DNA from: Cellulomonas xiejunii
GTDB lineage: Bacteria; Actinomycetota; Actinomycetes; Actinomycetales; Cellulomonadaceae
NCBI RefSeq assembly: GCF_024508315.1
Contig: NZ_CP101987.1
Coordinates: 1,612,001-1,676,000, forward strand
DNA length: 64,000 bases
Direction of reading: 5' to 3'
The notes under the pieces were generated by a model that worked only from the letters and a program-made list of their open reading frames with translations, ran no database searches and was not told where the DNA came from. Both the position numbers and the translations under genes were made by a program. Of this stretch, positions 26,356-37,797 are shown in pieces; the first letter of the stretch is position 1, and every line of letters begins with the position of its first letter.

Positions 26356-29300
26356 GTGGTTTCTCGAAGGACGCGCCGCGCACTGCGCGCGGCGACAGCG
26401 ATCACCAGCGCGGGCGTGCTCGCAGCGGTCGGGCTGCTGCCCGCCGTCGCGGTCGACGACGGCTTCGACGACGGACCCGGCGCGTGGATCGCGTACGGGA
26501 CCGACGGCGGCATCGACACCAGCAGCGGTGCGCTGTGCGTGGACGTCCCGGCCGACTCGGCCCAGTACGGCGTGGGCGTCGTGCTCAACGGCGTGGCCGT
26601 CGAGGAGGGCGCGACGTACACGTTCGCCTACACGGCGAGCGCGACGACCGACGTGACGATCCGCGCGCTCGTGGGTCAGAACGGCGCCCCCTACGGGACC
26701 GTGCTGGACACCACGCCCGCACTGACGTCCGAGGCGACGTCGGTCGAGGAGACCTTCACCGCGTCCGCGTCCTACCCCGCGACCCCGACCGGCGAGTCCC
26801 CGGAGGGCCAGATCGCCTTCCAGCTCGGTGGGTTCACCGACGAGGCGTGGACCTTCTGCCTCGACGACGTCGCGCTGAGCAGCGACAGCGAGCTCCTGCC
26901 GCACACGTCGTTCGCCGAGGGCCTGGGCCCGTGGGACCTGTACGGCACCAGCGAGCCGACGTTCGCCGACGGGGAGATGTGCGTCGAGGTCCCCGGCGGC
27001 AACGCCAACCCCTGGGACGCGGGCCTGTCCTTCACCGGTCTGCCCATCGAGGAGGGCCAGAACTACGTCCTGTCCCTGACCGGGCGCACCGAGCCGGCGA
27101 CCCCCGTGCGGGTGATCGTCGGCGAGGGTGGCGGGGCCTACCGGATGGTCCTCGAGCAGTCGGCGGCCCCGTTGGGCGTCGAGCAGACCACACTGTCGTA
27201 CCCCTTCACCGCGGGCCTGGCCTTCCCCGCCGACGGTGAGGCGCCCGGTCAGGTCGCCATCCACCTCGGCAAGTCCGCGGCGTACACGTTCTGCCTCTCG
27301 GAGGTCTCGTTGACCACGTCCGCCACACCACCGCCGCCGTACGAGCCGGACACCGGCCCGCGGGTGCGCGTCAACCAGGTGGGCTACCTGCCGTTCGGTC
27401 CGAAGCGGGCGACGCTCGTCACCGAGGCGACGGACGCCGTGGCGTGGCAGCTCCTCGACGCCGACGGCGACGAGGTCGCGACCGGTGAGTCGCAGCCCGT
27501 GGGCGCCGACGCGTCGTCCGGCGAGAACGTGCACGTCATCGACTTCTCGGACGTCGAGACGGCCGGCGCGGGCCTCACGCTCGTCGCCGACGGCGAGACG
27601 AGCCACCCGTTCGACATCGCGGAGGGCCTGTACTCCCAGCTGCGTTACGACGCGCTGAACTACTTCTACCTCGCACGCTCGGGCATCGACATCGAGGCCT
27701 CGATCGTCGGTGAGGAGTACGCCCGCGAGGCGGGCCACGTGGGCGTCGCGCCCAACCAGGGCGACACCGCCGTGCCGTGCATCGGCCCGCGCGACTACTA
27801 CGACGGCTGGACCTGCGACTACACGCTCGACGTCACCGGCGGCTGGTACGACGCCGGCGACCACGGCAAGTACGTCGTCAACGGCGGCATCGCCGTGGCG
27901 CAGCTGCTCTCGACGTACGAGCGCACGCTGACCACCGCCGGCGCGCGCGCCGGTGCGCTGGACGACGGCACGCTGAACCTCCCCGAGCACGGCAACGGCG
28001 TGCCCGACGTCCTCGACGAGGCGCGCTGGGAGCTGGAGTGGATGCTCAAGATGGTCGCGCCGTCCGGCGAGTACGCCGGCATGGTGCACCACAAGATCCA
28101 CGACGAGGGGTGGACGGGTCTGCCGCTCGCCCCGGCCGACGACCCGCAGGCGCGTTCGCTGCACCGGCCGTCCACCGCGGCGACGCTCAACGTCGCGGCG
28201 GTCGCCGCGCAGGGGGCCCGCCTGTTCGCCGAGTACGACGAGCAGTTCGCGGCGACGCTGCTGGAGACCGCCCGCAGCACGTACGAGGCCGCGCTCGCGC
28301 ACCCCGACGTGTACGCGCCCGGTGCGGCGGGCAGCGACGGTGGCGGGCCGTACGACGACTCCGACGTGACGGACGAGTTCTACTGGGCCGCGGCCGAGCT
28401 GTACGTCACCACGGGGGAGGACCGGTACGCGACGGACCTCACGGCCAGCGCGCACCACACGGGTGACGTCTTCGGGCCCGGGGGCTTCCACTGGGGCGGC
28501 ACGGCGGCTCTCGGCCGTCTGACGCTGGCGACCGTGCCCAACGACCTGCCGGACCGCGCCGACGTGCGCGCCTCCGTCGTGGCCGGCGCGGACCGCTACC
28601 TCGCCGCGCAGGCGGAGCAGCCCTGGGGGTCGGTGTACTCCCCGACGGGCGGCAGCTACGACTGGGGCTCCAACTCGTCGGTGACGAACATCCTCGTGGT
28701 GGTCGCGACGGCGTACGACCTCACGGGTGACGAGAAGTACCTGCGCGGGACCCTCGAGGGTCTGGACTACCTCTTCGGGCGCAACGCGCTCAACCAGTCC
28801 TACGTGACCGGGTGGGGCACCGTGTCGTCGCAGAACCAGCACTCCCGCTGGTTCGCGGCGCAGCTCGACCCGTCGCTGCCGAACCCGCCGCCGGGCTCGC
28901 TGGCCGGCGGGCCGAACTCGATGCGCGGCACGTGGGACCCGACGATGCAGGCCACGCTGCCGGAGGACTGCGCACCGGCGACGTGCTACCTCGACGAGAT
29001 CAGCTCGTGGGCGTCCAACGAGATCACCATCAACTGGAACTCGTCGCTCTCGTGGGTCGCGTCGTTCGCCGCGGACCAGGAGGACGGTGGCGTCGTGGCG
29101 GTCGCACCTGCGATCACCACGCAGCCCGTCGACGTGACGGTCGCGCTCGGCGGCACGGCCACGTTCACGGCCGCGGCGTCCGGCGTCCCGGCTCCGCAGG
29201 TGCAGTGGCAGGTGCGGGAGGGCGGCAAGTGGCGTGACGTGCCCGGCGCGACGGCGGCCACGCTGCAGGTGGTGGCCACGGCGGCGAAGGCCGGGACGCA

Positions 29301-29652
29301 GTACCGCGCGGTCTTCACGAACGCGTCGGGCTCGGCGACCACGGACGTGGCACGGCTGCTCGTCGAGAAGCAGGCACCGGTGGTCGTGAAGCACCCGGCG
29401 GACGTCTCGGGCCGCATCGGCACGTTCGTGTCGTTCACGGCAGGCGCGTCCGGCAACCCCACGCCGACGGTCCGTTGGCAGGTCCGGTGGGGCAGCGGGC
29501 CGTGGCTCCCGGTGCCCTTCGCCCACAGCACGACCCTGCGGGTCCTGGTGACGCCGCTGGCGTACGGCACGCAGTACCGGGCGGTGTTCACCAACCCGGC
29601 CGGGACGGCGGCGACCGACGGCGCGCACCTGACACCGCGCTTCGGCCGCTGA
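26356..29652 (+). CDS. cenC: Secreted family-9 endoglucanase, CenC-like
   Basis: A 1098-residue secreted beta-1,4-glucanase. The order is a signal peptide (1-about 32), two CBM4-type cellulose-binding modules (about 35-175 and 178-325; GAWIAYGTDGG and GPWDLYGTSEP open them), an Ig-like domain (about 335-420; RVRVNQVGYLPFGPKRATLV), a GH9 catalytic domain (about 425-900) and two Ig-like repeats (about 905-990 and 1000-1090). Catalytic Asp499 and Asp502 are in GGWYDAGDHGKYVVN. The acid Glu889 is in LDEISSWASNEITINWNS, which fits the GH9 signature exactly. Layout and length match C. fimi CenC. GTG 26356 has GGGGAG five bases upstream. It has its own operator and terminator between truB and ribF. 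Confidence 0.95.
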   Translation: MVSRRTRRALRAATAITSAGVLAAVGLLPAVAVDDGFDDGPGAWIAYGTDGGIDTSSGALCVDVPADSAQYGVGVVLNGVAVEEGATYTFAYTASATTDVTIRALVGQNGAPYGTVLDTTPALTSEATSVEETFTASASYPATPTGESPEGQIAFQLGGFTDEAWTFCLDDVALSSDSELLPHTSFAEGLGPWDLYGTSEPTFADGEMCVEVPGGNANPWDAGLSFTGLPIEEGQNYVLSLTGRTEPATPVRVIVGEGGGAYRMVLEQSAAPLGVEQTTLSYPFTAGLAFPADGEAPGQVAIHLGKSAAYTFCLSEVSLTTSATPPPPYEPDTGPRVRVNQVGYLPFGPKRATLVTEATDAVAWQLLDADGDEVATGESQPVGADASSGENVHVIDFSDVETAGAGLTLVADGETSHPFDIAEGLYSQLRYDALNYFYLARSGIDIEASIVGEEYAREAGHVGVAPNQGDTAVPCIGPRDYYDGWTCDYTLDVTGGWYDAGDHGKYVVNGGIAVAQLLSTYERTLTTAGARAGALDDGTLNLPEHGNGVPDVLDEARWELEWMLKMVAPSGEYAGMVHHKIHDEGWTGLPLAPADDPQARSLHRPSTAATLNVAAVAAQGARLFAEYDEQFAATLLETARSTYEAALAHPDVYAPGAAGSDGGGPYDDSDVTDEFYWAAAELYVTTGEDRYATDLTASAHHTGDVFGPGGFHWGGTAALGRLTLATVPNDLPDRADVRASVVAGADRYLAAQAEQPWGSVYSPTGGSYDWGSNSSVTNILVVVATAYDLTGDEKYLRGTLEGLDYLFGRNALNQSYVTGWGTVSSQNQHSRWFAAQLDPSLPNPPPGSLAGGPNSMRGTWDPTMQATLPEDCAPATCYLDEISSWASNEITINWNSSLSWVASFAADQEDGGVVAVAPAITTQPVDVTVALGGTATFTAAASGVPAPQVQWQVREGGKWRDVPGATAATLQVVATAAKAGTQYRAVFTNASGSATTDVARLLVEKQAPVVVKHPADVSGRIGTFVSFTAGASGNPTPTVRWQVRWGSGPWLPVPFAHSTTLRVLVTPLAYGTQYRAVFTNPAGTAATDGAHLTPRFGR

Positions 29653-29655
29653 CGC

Positions 29656-29695
29656 GCACAGCCCGACCCCGGGGAGTCCCGGGGTCGGGCTGTGC
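29656..29695 (+). terminator. cenC: Strong hairpin after cenC
   Basis: Eighteen-base perfect arms (29656-29673 and 29678-29695, starting GCACAGCCCGACCCCGGG) with a GAGT loop begin three bases after the cenC stop. It insulates the cellulase from ribF. Confidence 0.85.
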
Positions 29696-29773
29696 CGTGC
29701 GTGCGTGCCCGTCCGGCGTGGCAGGCTTGTCCGTCGGGCCCCGCGACGGGCGGGCCGACGAACGGGAGCTGGT

Positions 29774-30787
29774 GTGCAGGTCTGGACCGACGTGTCGCAG
29801 GTGCCCACGGGGTGGGGGCCGTCCGTCGTGACGCTCGGCAACTTCGACGGCGTGCACCGCGGGCACGTCGCGGTGCTGACGCGCATGGTGGAGGACGCGC
29901 GGGCGGTGGGCGCGCGCGCGGTCGCGGTGACGTTCACGCCGCACCCGGCGCAGGTCCACCGGCCGCACGACGCGCCACCCCTGCTGCTCGGTGACACCGA
30001 CCGGATCGAGCTGCTCGCGGCAACGGGCCTCGACGCCGTCCTGCTCGTGACGTACACGCTGGACTTCGCCCGGCAGAGCCCGCAGGAGTTCGTCGAGCGG
30101 TACCTGGTCGGAGCGCTGCGAGCGAGGACCGTCGTGGTGGGTCGTGACGTGCGCTTCGGGTGGCAGAACGCCGGGGACCTGTCGACCATGCGGGAGCTGG
30201 GGGAGCGGTACGGGTTCGAGGTCGACGTCATCGACGACGTGCGGCCGGGCGGGACCCCGGACGAGACGCCGGCGCACCGGCGCTGGTCGTCGACGTGGGT
30301 GCGCGAGCTGCTCGCCGACGGCGACGTGCGGGCGGTGTCGGACGTGCTCGGCCGCCACCACCGGGTGCGCGGCGTCGTCGTGCACGGCGACGCCCGCGGG
30401 CGCGAGCTCGGGTACCCGACGGCGAACCTGGGGGCGACGACCGGGATGGTGCCCGCCGACGGCGTGTACGCCGGGTGGCTGCGGCGCGGCGAGCGGCGGC
30501 ACGACGGCACGCCCGTCGCCGCGGAGGACCGGGTCCTGCCCGCCGCCGTGTCGATCGGCACCAACCCGACGTTCGACGGGCGCGACCGCCGTGTCGAGGC
30601 GTACGTCCTGGACCGTACGGACCTCGACCTGTACGACGAGGAGGTCGCGCTGGAGCTCGTCGAGCGGCTGCGACCGACGCTGCGCTTCGACTCCGTGGAC
30701 GCGCTGCTCGAGCAGATGGCGGTCGACGTCCAGGAGGTCCGCCGGGTGCTCGGCACCGTGCTCTCGTCGCCCTCCGACAGAGGGTGA
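29774..30787 (+). CDS. ribF: Bifunctional riboflavin kinase/FAD synthetase
   Basis: A 337-residue enzyme making FMN and FAD. The N-terminal FAD synthetase nucleotidyltransferase shows VVTLGNFDGVHRGHVAVL and VVGRDVRFGWQNAGD, and the C-terminal flavokinase shows GRELGYPTANLGATTGMVPADGVY and SIGTNPTFDGRDRRVEAYVLD. GTG 29774 (VQVWTDVSQVP) is preceded by GGGAG at 29764-29768. I see no FMN riboswitch in the 121-base gap, which is mostly taken by the cenC terminator. Confidence 0.95.
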   Translation: MQVWTDVSQVPTGWGPSVVTLGNFDGVHRGHVAVLTRMVEDARAVGARAVAVTFTPHPAQVHRPHDAPPLLLGDTDRIELLAATGLDAVLLVTYTLDFARQSPQEFVERYLVGALRARTVVVGRDVRFGWQNAGDLSTMRELGERYGFEVDVIDDVRPGGTPDETPAHRRWSSTWVRELLADGDVRAVSDVLGRHHRVRGVVVHGDARGRELGYPTANLGATTGMVPADGVYAGWLRRGERRHDGTPVAAEDRVLPAAVSIGTNPTFDGRDRRVEAYVLDRTDLDLYDEEVALELVERLRPTLRFDSVDALLEQMAVDVQEVRRVLGTVLSSPSDRG

Positions 30788-30810
30788 CCGGGGGAACCCT
30801 CCCGCACTGG

Positions 30811-30816
30811 TAGGCT
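30811..30816 (+). promoter_or_regulatory. Candidate -10 of rpsO
   Basis: TAGGCT in the ribF-rpsO gap would give an rpsO leader of about 80 bases. Confidence 0.5.
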
Positions 30817-30903
30817 TGTGCACGCCGTACGACCGGCCGCGGAACGAGAGAGCCCGGGTGGACATGCCCCGGCGCACCGCGCAACGAGAATCTGAGGAGC
30901 AAC

Positions 30904-31173
30904 GTGTCGCTCGACACTGCCACGAAGCAGTCCATCATGGCCGAGTACGCCACCCACGAGGGCGACACCGGCTCGCCCGAGGTCCAGATCGCCGTCCTGA
31001 CGCAGCGGATCAAGGACCTCACCGAGCACCTCAAGGCTCACAAGCACGACCACCACAGCCGCCGTGGGCTGCTTCTGCTCGTCGGGCGCCGTCGTCGGCT
31101 GCTCGGCTACCTGCAGAAGGTCGACATCAACCGCTACCGCGCGCTCATCGAGCGCCTCGGCCTGCGGCGCTGA
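30904..31173 (+). CDS. rpsO: 30S ribosomal protein S15
   Basis: An 89-residue primary 16S rRNA-binding protein with the canonical helices: [25 protein letters not shown], then [22 protein letters not shown] and [18 protein letters not shown] 30904 follows GAGGAGCAAC. Paired with pnp downstream, as in most bacteria; hairpins fill the gap. Confidence 0.98.
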   Translation: MSLDTATKQSIMAEYATHEGDTGSPEVQIAVLTQRIKDLTEHLKAHKHDHHSRRGLLLLVGRRRRLLGYLQKVDINRYRALIERLGLRR

Positions 31174-31182
31174 ACGACCCGC

Positions 31183-31213
31183 ACCAGCCCGGACCGTGTC
31201 GGTCCGGGCTGGT
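31183..31213 (+). terminator. Hairpin after rpsO
   Basis: Thirteen-base perfect arms (ACCAGCCCGGACC and its complement) with a GTGTC loop start ten bases after the rpsO stop. It may terminate partially or be a processing/stability element in the rpsO-pnp transcript. Confidence 0.75.
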
Positions 31214-31254
31214 CCTGCGTGAGGCCCCGTCCATGAGTCGGGGCTGACGCAGGA
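31213..31254 (+). promoter_or_regulatory. Second hairpin of the pnp leader
   Basis: The outer arms TCCTGCGT (31213-31220) and ACGCAGGA (31247-31254) enclose the inner arms GCCCCG (31224-31229) and CGGGGC (31239-31244). A long imperfect stem of this kind in a pnp leader is a candidate RNase processing or autoregulatory site. Confidence 0.5.
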
Positions 31255-31324
31255 ACAGCACCACCAGCACCACCGCACGACCAGCACAACCACCGCGCCG
31301 ACCCCGCTCGTCCGGTCCTCGGTA

Positions 31325-31355
31325 GTGGCTCCCGGAACACGTGTCCGGGCACCAC
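31325..31355 (+). promoter_or_regulatory. Third hairpin of the pnp leader
   Basis: GTGG...CCAC outside CCCGGA...TCCGGG, with CGGTC (31313-31317) and GACCG (31363-31367) able to extend the stem. It lies about 55 bases upstream of the pnp start. Confidence 0.4.
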
Positions 31356-31409
31356 GGTCGAAGACCGCCGCGGGGCAGGGCGGCGCCTTCGAGAACAAGG
31401 AGGGCACCC

Positions 31410-33641
31410 GTGGAGGGTCCCGAGATCCAGTTCGCCGAGGCCACGATCGACAACGGTCGCTTCGGCACCCGCACCGTCCGCTTCGAGACCGGCAGGCTGG
31501 CCAAGCAGGCCGCCGGCGCCGCCGTCGCGTACCTCGACGACGACACGATGCTGCTGTCGGCCACCACGGCCGGCAAGCACCCGCGTGAGCAGTTCGACTT
31601 CTTCCCCCTGACGGTCGACGTCGAGGAGCGGCAGTACGCCGCAGGCAAGATCCCCGGCTCGTTCTTCCGCCGCGAGGGCCGTCCCTCGACCGAGGCGATC
31701 CTGGCCTGCCGCCTGATCGACCGCCCGCTGCGCCCCCTGTTCGTCAAGGGCCTGCGCAACGAGGTCCAGGTCGTCGTGACGGTCCTGTCGATCAACCCCG
31801 ACGACGCGTACGACGTGCTCGCGATCAACGCGGCGTCGATGTCGACCCAGCTGTCCGGCCTGCCGTTCTCCGGCCCCGTCGCCGCGACGCGCCTGTCGCT
31901 CGTCGACGGCCAGTGGGTCGCGTTCCCGCGCTACTCCGAGCGCGTGCGCTCGACGTTCGACATGGTCGTGGCCGGGCGCATCGTCGGTGACGACGTCGCG
32001 ATCGCCATGATCGAGGCCGAGGCCCCCGAGGGTGCCTGGAACCTCATCCACGGCGGCGGCGGCACCGTGCCGACCGAGGACGTCGTGGCCCAGGGCCTCG
32101 AGGCCGCCAAGCCGTCCATCCGCGCGCTGGCCGAGGCGCAGCAGCAGCTCGCCGGCCAGGCCGCCAAGGAGACCCAGGTCTTCCCGACGTTCCCGGACTA
32201 CCAGCCCGACGCGTACGCCGCCGTCGAGCAGGCCGCCACGGCGCGCCTGTCCGAGGCGCTGTCGATCGCCGACAAGCAGCAGCGCGAGGGGCGCCTCGAC
32301 GAGATCAAGGCCGAGGTCCAGGGCGAGCTCGCCGAGCAGTTCGAGGGCCGCGACAAGGAGATCTCCGCCGCGTACCGCTCGGTCCAGAAGGCGCTCATCC
32401 GCCAGCGGATCCTCACCGACGGCTTCCGCATCGACGGCCGTGGGCTGCGCGACATCCGCACGCTGTCGGCCGAGGTCGAGGTGCTGCCCCGCACGCACGG
32501 CTCCGCGCTGTTCGAGCGTGGCGAGACGCAGATCCTCGGCGTCACCACGCTGAACATGCTCCGCATGGAGCAGCAGATCGACTCGCTGTCGCCCGAGACG
32601 CGCAAGCGCTACATGCACCACTACAACTTCCCGCCGTTCTCCACCGGTGAGACGGGCCGCGTCGGCTCGCCGAAGCGTCGCGAGATCGGTCACGGCGCGC
32701 TCGCCGAGCGGGCGATCGTCCCGGTCCTGCCGGCGCGTGAGGACTTCCCCTACGCGATCCGCCAGGTGTCCGAGGCGCTGGGCTCCAACGGCTCGACGTC
32801 CATGGGCTCGGTCTGCGCCGCGACCCTGTCGCTGCTCAACGCGGGTGTGCCGCTGCGCGCGCCCGTCGCCGGCATCGCCATGGGCCTGGTGTCCGACACG
32901 GTCGACGGTGAGACCCGCTACGCGGCGCTCACCGACATCCTGGGTGCCGAGGACGCGTTCGGCGACATGGACTTCAAGATCGCCGGTACCCGCGAGTTCG
33001 TCACGGCCATCCAGCTCGACACCAAGCTCGACGGCATCCCCGCCTCGGTGCTCGGCGGCGCGCTGACCCAGGCCAAGGAGGCTCGCCTGGCGATCCTCGA
33101 CGTCATCGCCGAGGCGATCGACGTGCCGGACGAGATGAGCCCGTTCGCGCCCCGCGTGATCTCGGTGAAGGTGCCGGTCGACAAGATCGGCGAGGTCATC
33201 GGCCCGAAGGGCAAGATGATCAACCAGATCCAGGAGGAGACCGGCGCCGACATCTCCATCGAGGACGACGGCACGGTCTACATCGGCGCCACCGACGGAC
33301 CGTCGGCGGAGGCCGCGCGGGCCGCGATCAACGCGATCGCGAACCCGCACATGCCCGAGATCGGCGAGCGCTTCGTCGGCACCGTGGTGAAGACGACGAC
33401 CTTCGGCGCGTTCATCTCGCTGTCCCCGGGCAAGGACGGTCTGCTGCACATCTCGCAGATCCGCAAGCTCGTCGGCGGCAAGCGCGTCGAGAACGTCGAG
33501 GACGTGCTGGCCATCGGCCAGAAGGTCCAGGTCGAGATCGGCGAGATCGACCCGCGCGGCAAGCTGTCGCTGCACGCGGTCCTCGACGAGGCGCAGGGCG
33601 AGGGCGAGCCGGCGGCCGAGCCGGCGAGCACCGACGCCTGA
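31410..33641 (+). CDS. pnp: Polyribonucleotide nucleotidyltransferase (PNPase)
   Basis: A 743-residue 3'-5' phosphorolytic exoribonuclease. Two RNase PH domains flank a helical domain. The second RNase PH core has [23 protein letters not shown] and [19 protein letters not shown] with the catalytic Asp residues. A KH domain ([19 protein letters not shown]) and an S1 domain ([20 protein letters not shown]) follow. GTG 31410 has the strong AAGGAGGG site at 31397-31404. The next gene, an M16 peptidase, starts one base after the stop. Confidence 0.97.
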   Translation: MEGPEIQFAEATIDNGRFGTRTVRFETGRLAKQAAGAAVAYLDDDTMLLSATTAGKHPREQFDFFPLTVDVEERQYAAGKIPGSFFRREGRPSTEAILACRLIDRPLRPLFVKGLRNEVQVVVTVLSINPDDAYDVLAINAASMSTQLSGLPFSGPVAATRLSLVDGQWVAFPRYSERVRSTFDMVVAGRIVGDDVAIAMIEAEAPEGAWNLIHGGGGTVPTEDVVAQGLEAAKPSIRALAEAQQQLAGQAAKETQVFPTFPDYQPDAYAAVEQAATARLSEALSIADKQQREGRLDEIKAEVQGELAEQFEGRDKEISAAYRSVQKALIRQRILTDGFRIDGRGLRDIRTLSAEVEVLPRTHGSALFERGETQILGVTTLNMLRMEQQIDSLSPETRKRYMHHYNFPPFSTGETGRVGSPKRREIGHGALAERAIVPVLPAREDFPYAIRQVSEALGSNGSTSMGSVCAATLSLLNAGVPLRAPVAGIAMGLVSDTVDGETRYAALTDILGAEDAFGDMDFKIAGTREFVTAIQLDTKLDGIPASVLGGALTQAKEARLAILDVIAEAIDVPDEMSPFAPRVISVKVPVDKIGEVIGPKGKMINQIQEETGADISIEDDGTVYIGATDGPSAEAARAAINAIANPHMPEIGERFVGTVVKTTTFGAFISLSPGKDGLLHISQIRKLVGGKRVENVEDVLAIGQKVQVEIGEIDPRGKLSLHAVLDEAQGEGEPAAEPASTDA

Positions 33642-33642
33642 C

Positions 33643-34974
33643 GTGCCGCAGATCCTCCCGCTCGTCGCGCCCGGCTCGCCGGGCGCGGAGCTCGTCGTCG
33701 GGCAGGACGGTGGCGCCGCAGTGCGGCGCACCGTCCTGCCCGGCGGCGTCCGGGTCCTGACCGAGCACATGCCGGGCCTGCGTTCCGCCACCGTCGGGGC
33801 GTGGGTCGGCGTGGGCTCGCGGGACGAGACGTCCGGCCACTTCGGCTCGACGCACTTCCTCGAGCACCTGCTGTTCAAGGGCACCGCGCAGCGCACCGCG
33901 ATGGACATCGCCGAGGCGTTCGACGCCGTCGGGGGCGAGGCCAACGCAGCGACCGGCAAGGAGCACACGTGCTACTACGCACGGGTGCTGGACACCGACG
34001 TGCCCATGGCCGTCGACGTGATCTCCGACATGGTGACGTCGGCACGGCTCGACGCCGACGAGCTCGAGACCGAGCGCGGCGTCATCCTCGAAGAGCTCGC
34101 GATGAACGACGACGACCCGTCGGACGTCGCGCACGAGCAGTTCGCCATCGCGGTCTTCGGTGACACGCCCCTCGGGCGACCGATCGGCGGCACGCCGCAC
34201 GCGATCCGGTCGGTGCCCCGCGACGCCGTCTGGGAGCACTACCAGGAGCACTACCGGCCCGACACGCTCGTCGTGACCGCGGCGGGGGGCGTCGACCACG
34301 ACGCGCTCTGCGCGCAGGTCGCCGACGCGCTCGCCGACGGTGGCTGGACGTTGGGGGCCGCGGCCGTCCCGGCACCCCGTCGTCCCGCCGGCGCACCCGC
34401 ACCCGCGGTCGCGGGCACGGGCGCGGAGCTGACGGTCCGCCGTCCCATCGAGCAGGCCAACGTGATCGTCGGTGGGACGTGCCTGAACGCGACCGACGAG
34501 CGGCGGTTCGTCCTCTCGGTCCTCAACGCGGCCCTCGGCGGCGGCATGTCGTCGCGGCTGTTCCAGGAGATCCGCGAGAAGCGTGGCCTGGCGTACTCGA
34601 CCTACTCGTTCGCGAGCGGGCACGCGGAGACCGGGATGTTCGGCCTCTACGCCGGATGCACCCCGACCAAGGTCGACGAGGTCACGGAGCTCCTGGTCGT
34701 CGAGCTGGAGCGCATGGCGCAGGAGCCGATGGGGCGTGCGGAGCTGACCCGCAGCATCGGGCAGCTGTGCGGCGGGCTCGTGCTCGGGATGGAGGACACC
34801 GGGTCGCGCATGAGCCGGCTGGGCAAGGCCGAGCTCGTGCACGGGGAGCTGCTCGACATCGACGAGTCGCTCGCCCGGGTCCGTGCTGTCACCGCGCGCG
34901 AGGTGCAGGAGCTGGCGGCCGAGCTCGCCGCGGCACCGCGAAGCGTCGTCCGCGTGGGGCCGTTCGGCGACTGA
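33643..34974 (+). CDS. pepR: M16 family zinc peptidase (PepR-like)
   Basis: A 443-residue pitrilysin/processing-peptidase-type protein. The inverted zinc motif HFLEH is at residues 71-75, and the distal ligand Glu lies in ETERGVILEELAMNDDDP. The C-terminal M16 half has the KRGLAYSTYSF substrate-binding segment. It is in the size class of one-domain-pair bacterial peptidases that work as homodimers. It follows pnp by one base, as in mycobacteria (gpsI-pepR). The natural substrate is not known to me. Confidence 0.92.
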   Translation: MPQILPLVAPGSPGAELVVGQDGGAAVRRTVLPGGVRVLTEHMPGLRSATVGAWVGVGSRDETSGHFGSTHFLEHLLFKGTAQRTAMDIAEAFDAVGGEANAATGKEHTCYYARVLDTDVPMAVDVISDMVTSARLDADELETERGVILEELAMNDDDPSDVAHEQFAIAVFGDTPLGRPIGGTPHAIRSVPRDAVWEHYQEHYRPDTLVVTAAGGVDHDALCAQVADALADGGWTLGAAAVPAPRRPAGAPAPAVAGTGAELTVRRPIEQANVIVGGTCLNATDERRFVLSVLNAALGGGMSSRLFQEIREKRGLAYSTYSFASGHAETGMFGLYAGCTPTKVDEVTELLVVELERMAQEPMGRAELTRSIGQLCGGLVLGMEDTGSRMSRLGKAELVHGELLDIDESLARVRAVTAREVQELAAELAAAPRSVVRVGPFGD

Positions 34975-35000
34975 CGGCCCCACGAGGGTCGCGTCCGCGG

Positions 35001-35006
35001 CATGAT
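35001..35006 (+). promoter_or_regulatory. -10-like hexamer, AraC-like gene
   Basis: CATGAT ends five bases before the ATG at 35012. Confidence 0.4.
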
Positions 35007-35011
35007 GAGGC

Positions 35012-37142
<2,131 letters not shown>

Positions 37143-37160
37143 GGGCGGATCGCTCCAGGG

Positions 37161-37712
37161 TCAGATGCCCGCGTACCAGCGGGCCTCGGTGACGACGTGC
37201 GCCTCGTCGTCCGGGCCGGGTCCGGTCGCGAGGCGGCGGGTGCGGCCGTCGGGACCCAGGCCCGCACCCGACAGGAAGTGCTCGCGCGCCGTGTCGCCGT
37301 CGACGACCCACGTCTGCACCTGGTCGGCGCCGTCGGCGCGCATCAGGTCGACGGCGGCCGCGAGCAGACGCGACCCGTGGCCGGCCCGCTGGTCGGGAGG
37401 GTCGACCTCGAGGGCGAGCACGATGCCGCCCGGAGCCTGCAGCGGGTCGGCCGGTGCCACAGGCGCGACCGACGCGACGCCGACGACCCGCGGTCCGTCG
37501 CACGCGACGAGGACGTGGTAGCCCGGCCCGGGGGCGTTCGTCACGGCCTGGTGCCACTGCTCGACGAAGGCCTGCTCGTCGAGCGAGTCGAGGACGACCT
37601 CGCCGAGGACGTCGGCGTGCGCGGCCCGCCAGGCGGCGAGCTGGATGGCGGCGATCCGGGTCTCGTCACCCGGGACGGCGGGGCGGACCGACACGTCGGC
37701 GGTGGGAAGCAC
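37161..37712 (-). CDS. GNAT family N-acetyltransferase
   Basis: A 183-residue single-domain acetyltransferase. The acetyl-CoA-binding region is GIVLALEVDPPDQRAGHGSR (about 95-114), a standard Q/RxxGxG/A pattern, and the strand-helix end is VQTWVVDGDTAREHFLSGAGLG. The GTG at 37712 is preceded by TAGGCT at six bases. Substrate unknown. It lies downstream of azlCD on the same strand, but a hairpin and its own promoter separate them. Confidence 0.82.
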   Translation of the reverse strand: MLPTADVSVRPAVPGDETRIAAIQLAAWRAAHADVLGEVVLDSLDEQAFVEQWHQAVTNAPGPGYHVLVACDGPRVVGVASVAPVAPADPLQAPGGIVLALEVDPPDQRAGHGSRLLAAAVDLMRADGADQVQTWVVDGDTAREHFLSGAGLGPDGRTRRLATGPGPDDEAHVVTEARWYAGI

Positions 37713-37718
37713 CCCGCG

Positions 37719-37724
37719 AGCCTA
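37719..37724 (-). promoter_or_regulatory. -10 hexamer, GNAT gene
   Basis: TAGGCT (minus strand) ends six bases before GTG 37712. Confidence 0.5.
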
Positions 37725-37731
37725 ACCGCGG

Positions 37732-37768
37732 GTCGCCCGTGCCCGCGGCGCACGGTGCGGCGGGCGAC
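37732..37768 (-). terminator. Hairpin after azlD
   Basis: The arms GTCGCCCG (37732-37739) and CGGGCGAC (37761-37768) enclose the inner arms CCGC/GCGG, 30 bases downstream of the azlD stop and upstream of the GNAT promoter. Confidence 0.5.
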
Positions 37769-37797
37769 GACCCGAGCGTGGGCCCCCGCTGCGGGTC

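Noticed and set aside
29653..29773. FMN riboswitch before ribF
   Set aside because: The 121-base gap is mostly the cenC terminator, and no conserved FMN-aptamer elements are visible.
30794..30816. GGGGAAC upstream of rpsO as an ECF SigH-type promoter
   Set aside because: At the required distance the sequence reads TTG instead of GTT; TAGGCT at 30811 is a better housekeeping -10.
26212..31407. Very long open frame on the minus strand (about 1730 codons) opposite cenC-ribF-rpsO
   Set aside because: It is antisense to well-supported genes, has Arg/His/Gly-rich composition without any family motif, and results from the GC-rich codon structure. The same applies to long minus-strand frames at 6393-9470, 11397-14885, 17769-19040 and 47064-49619.
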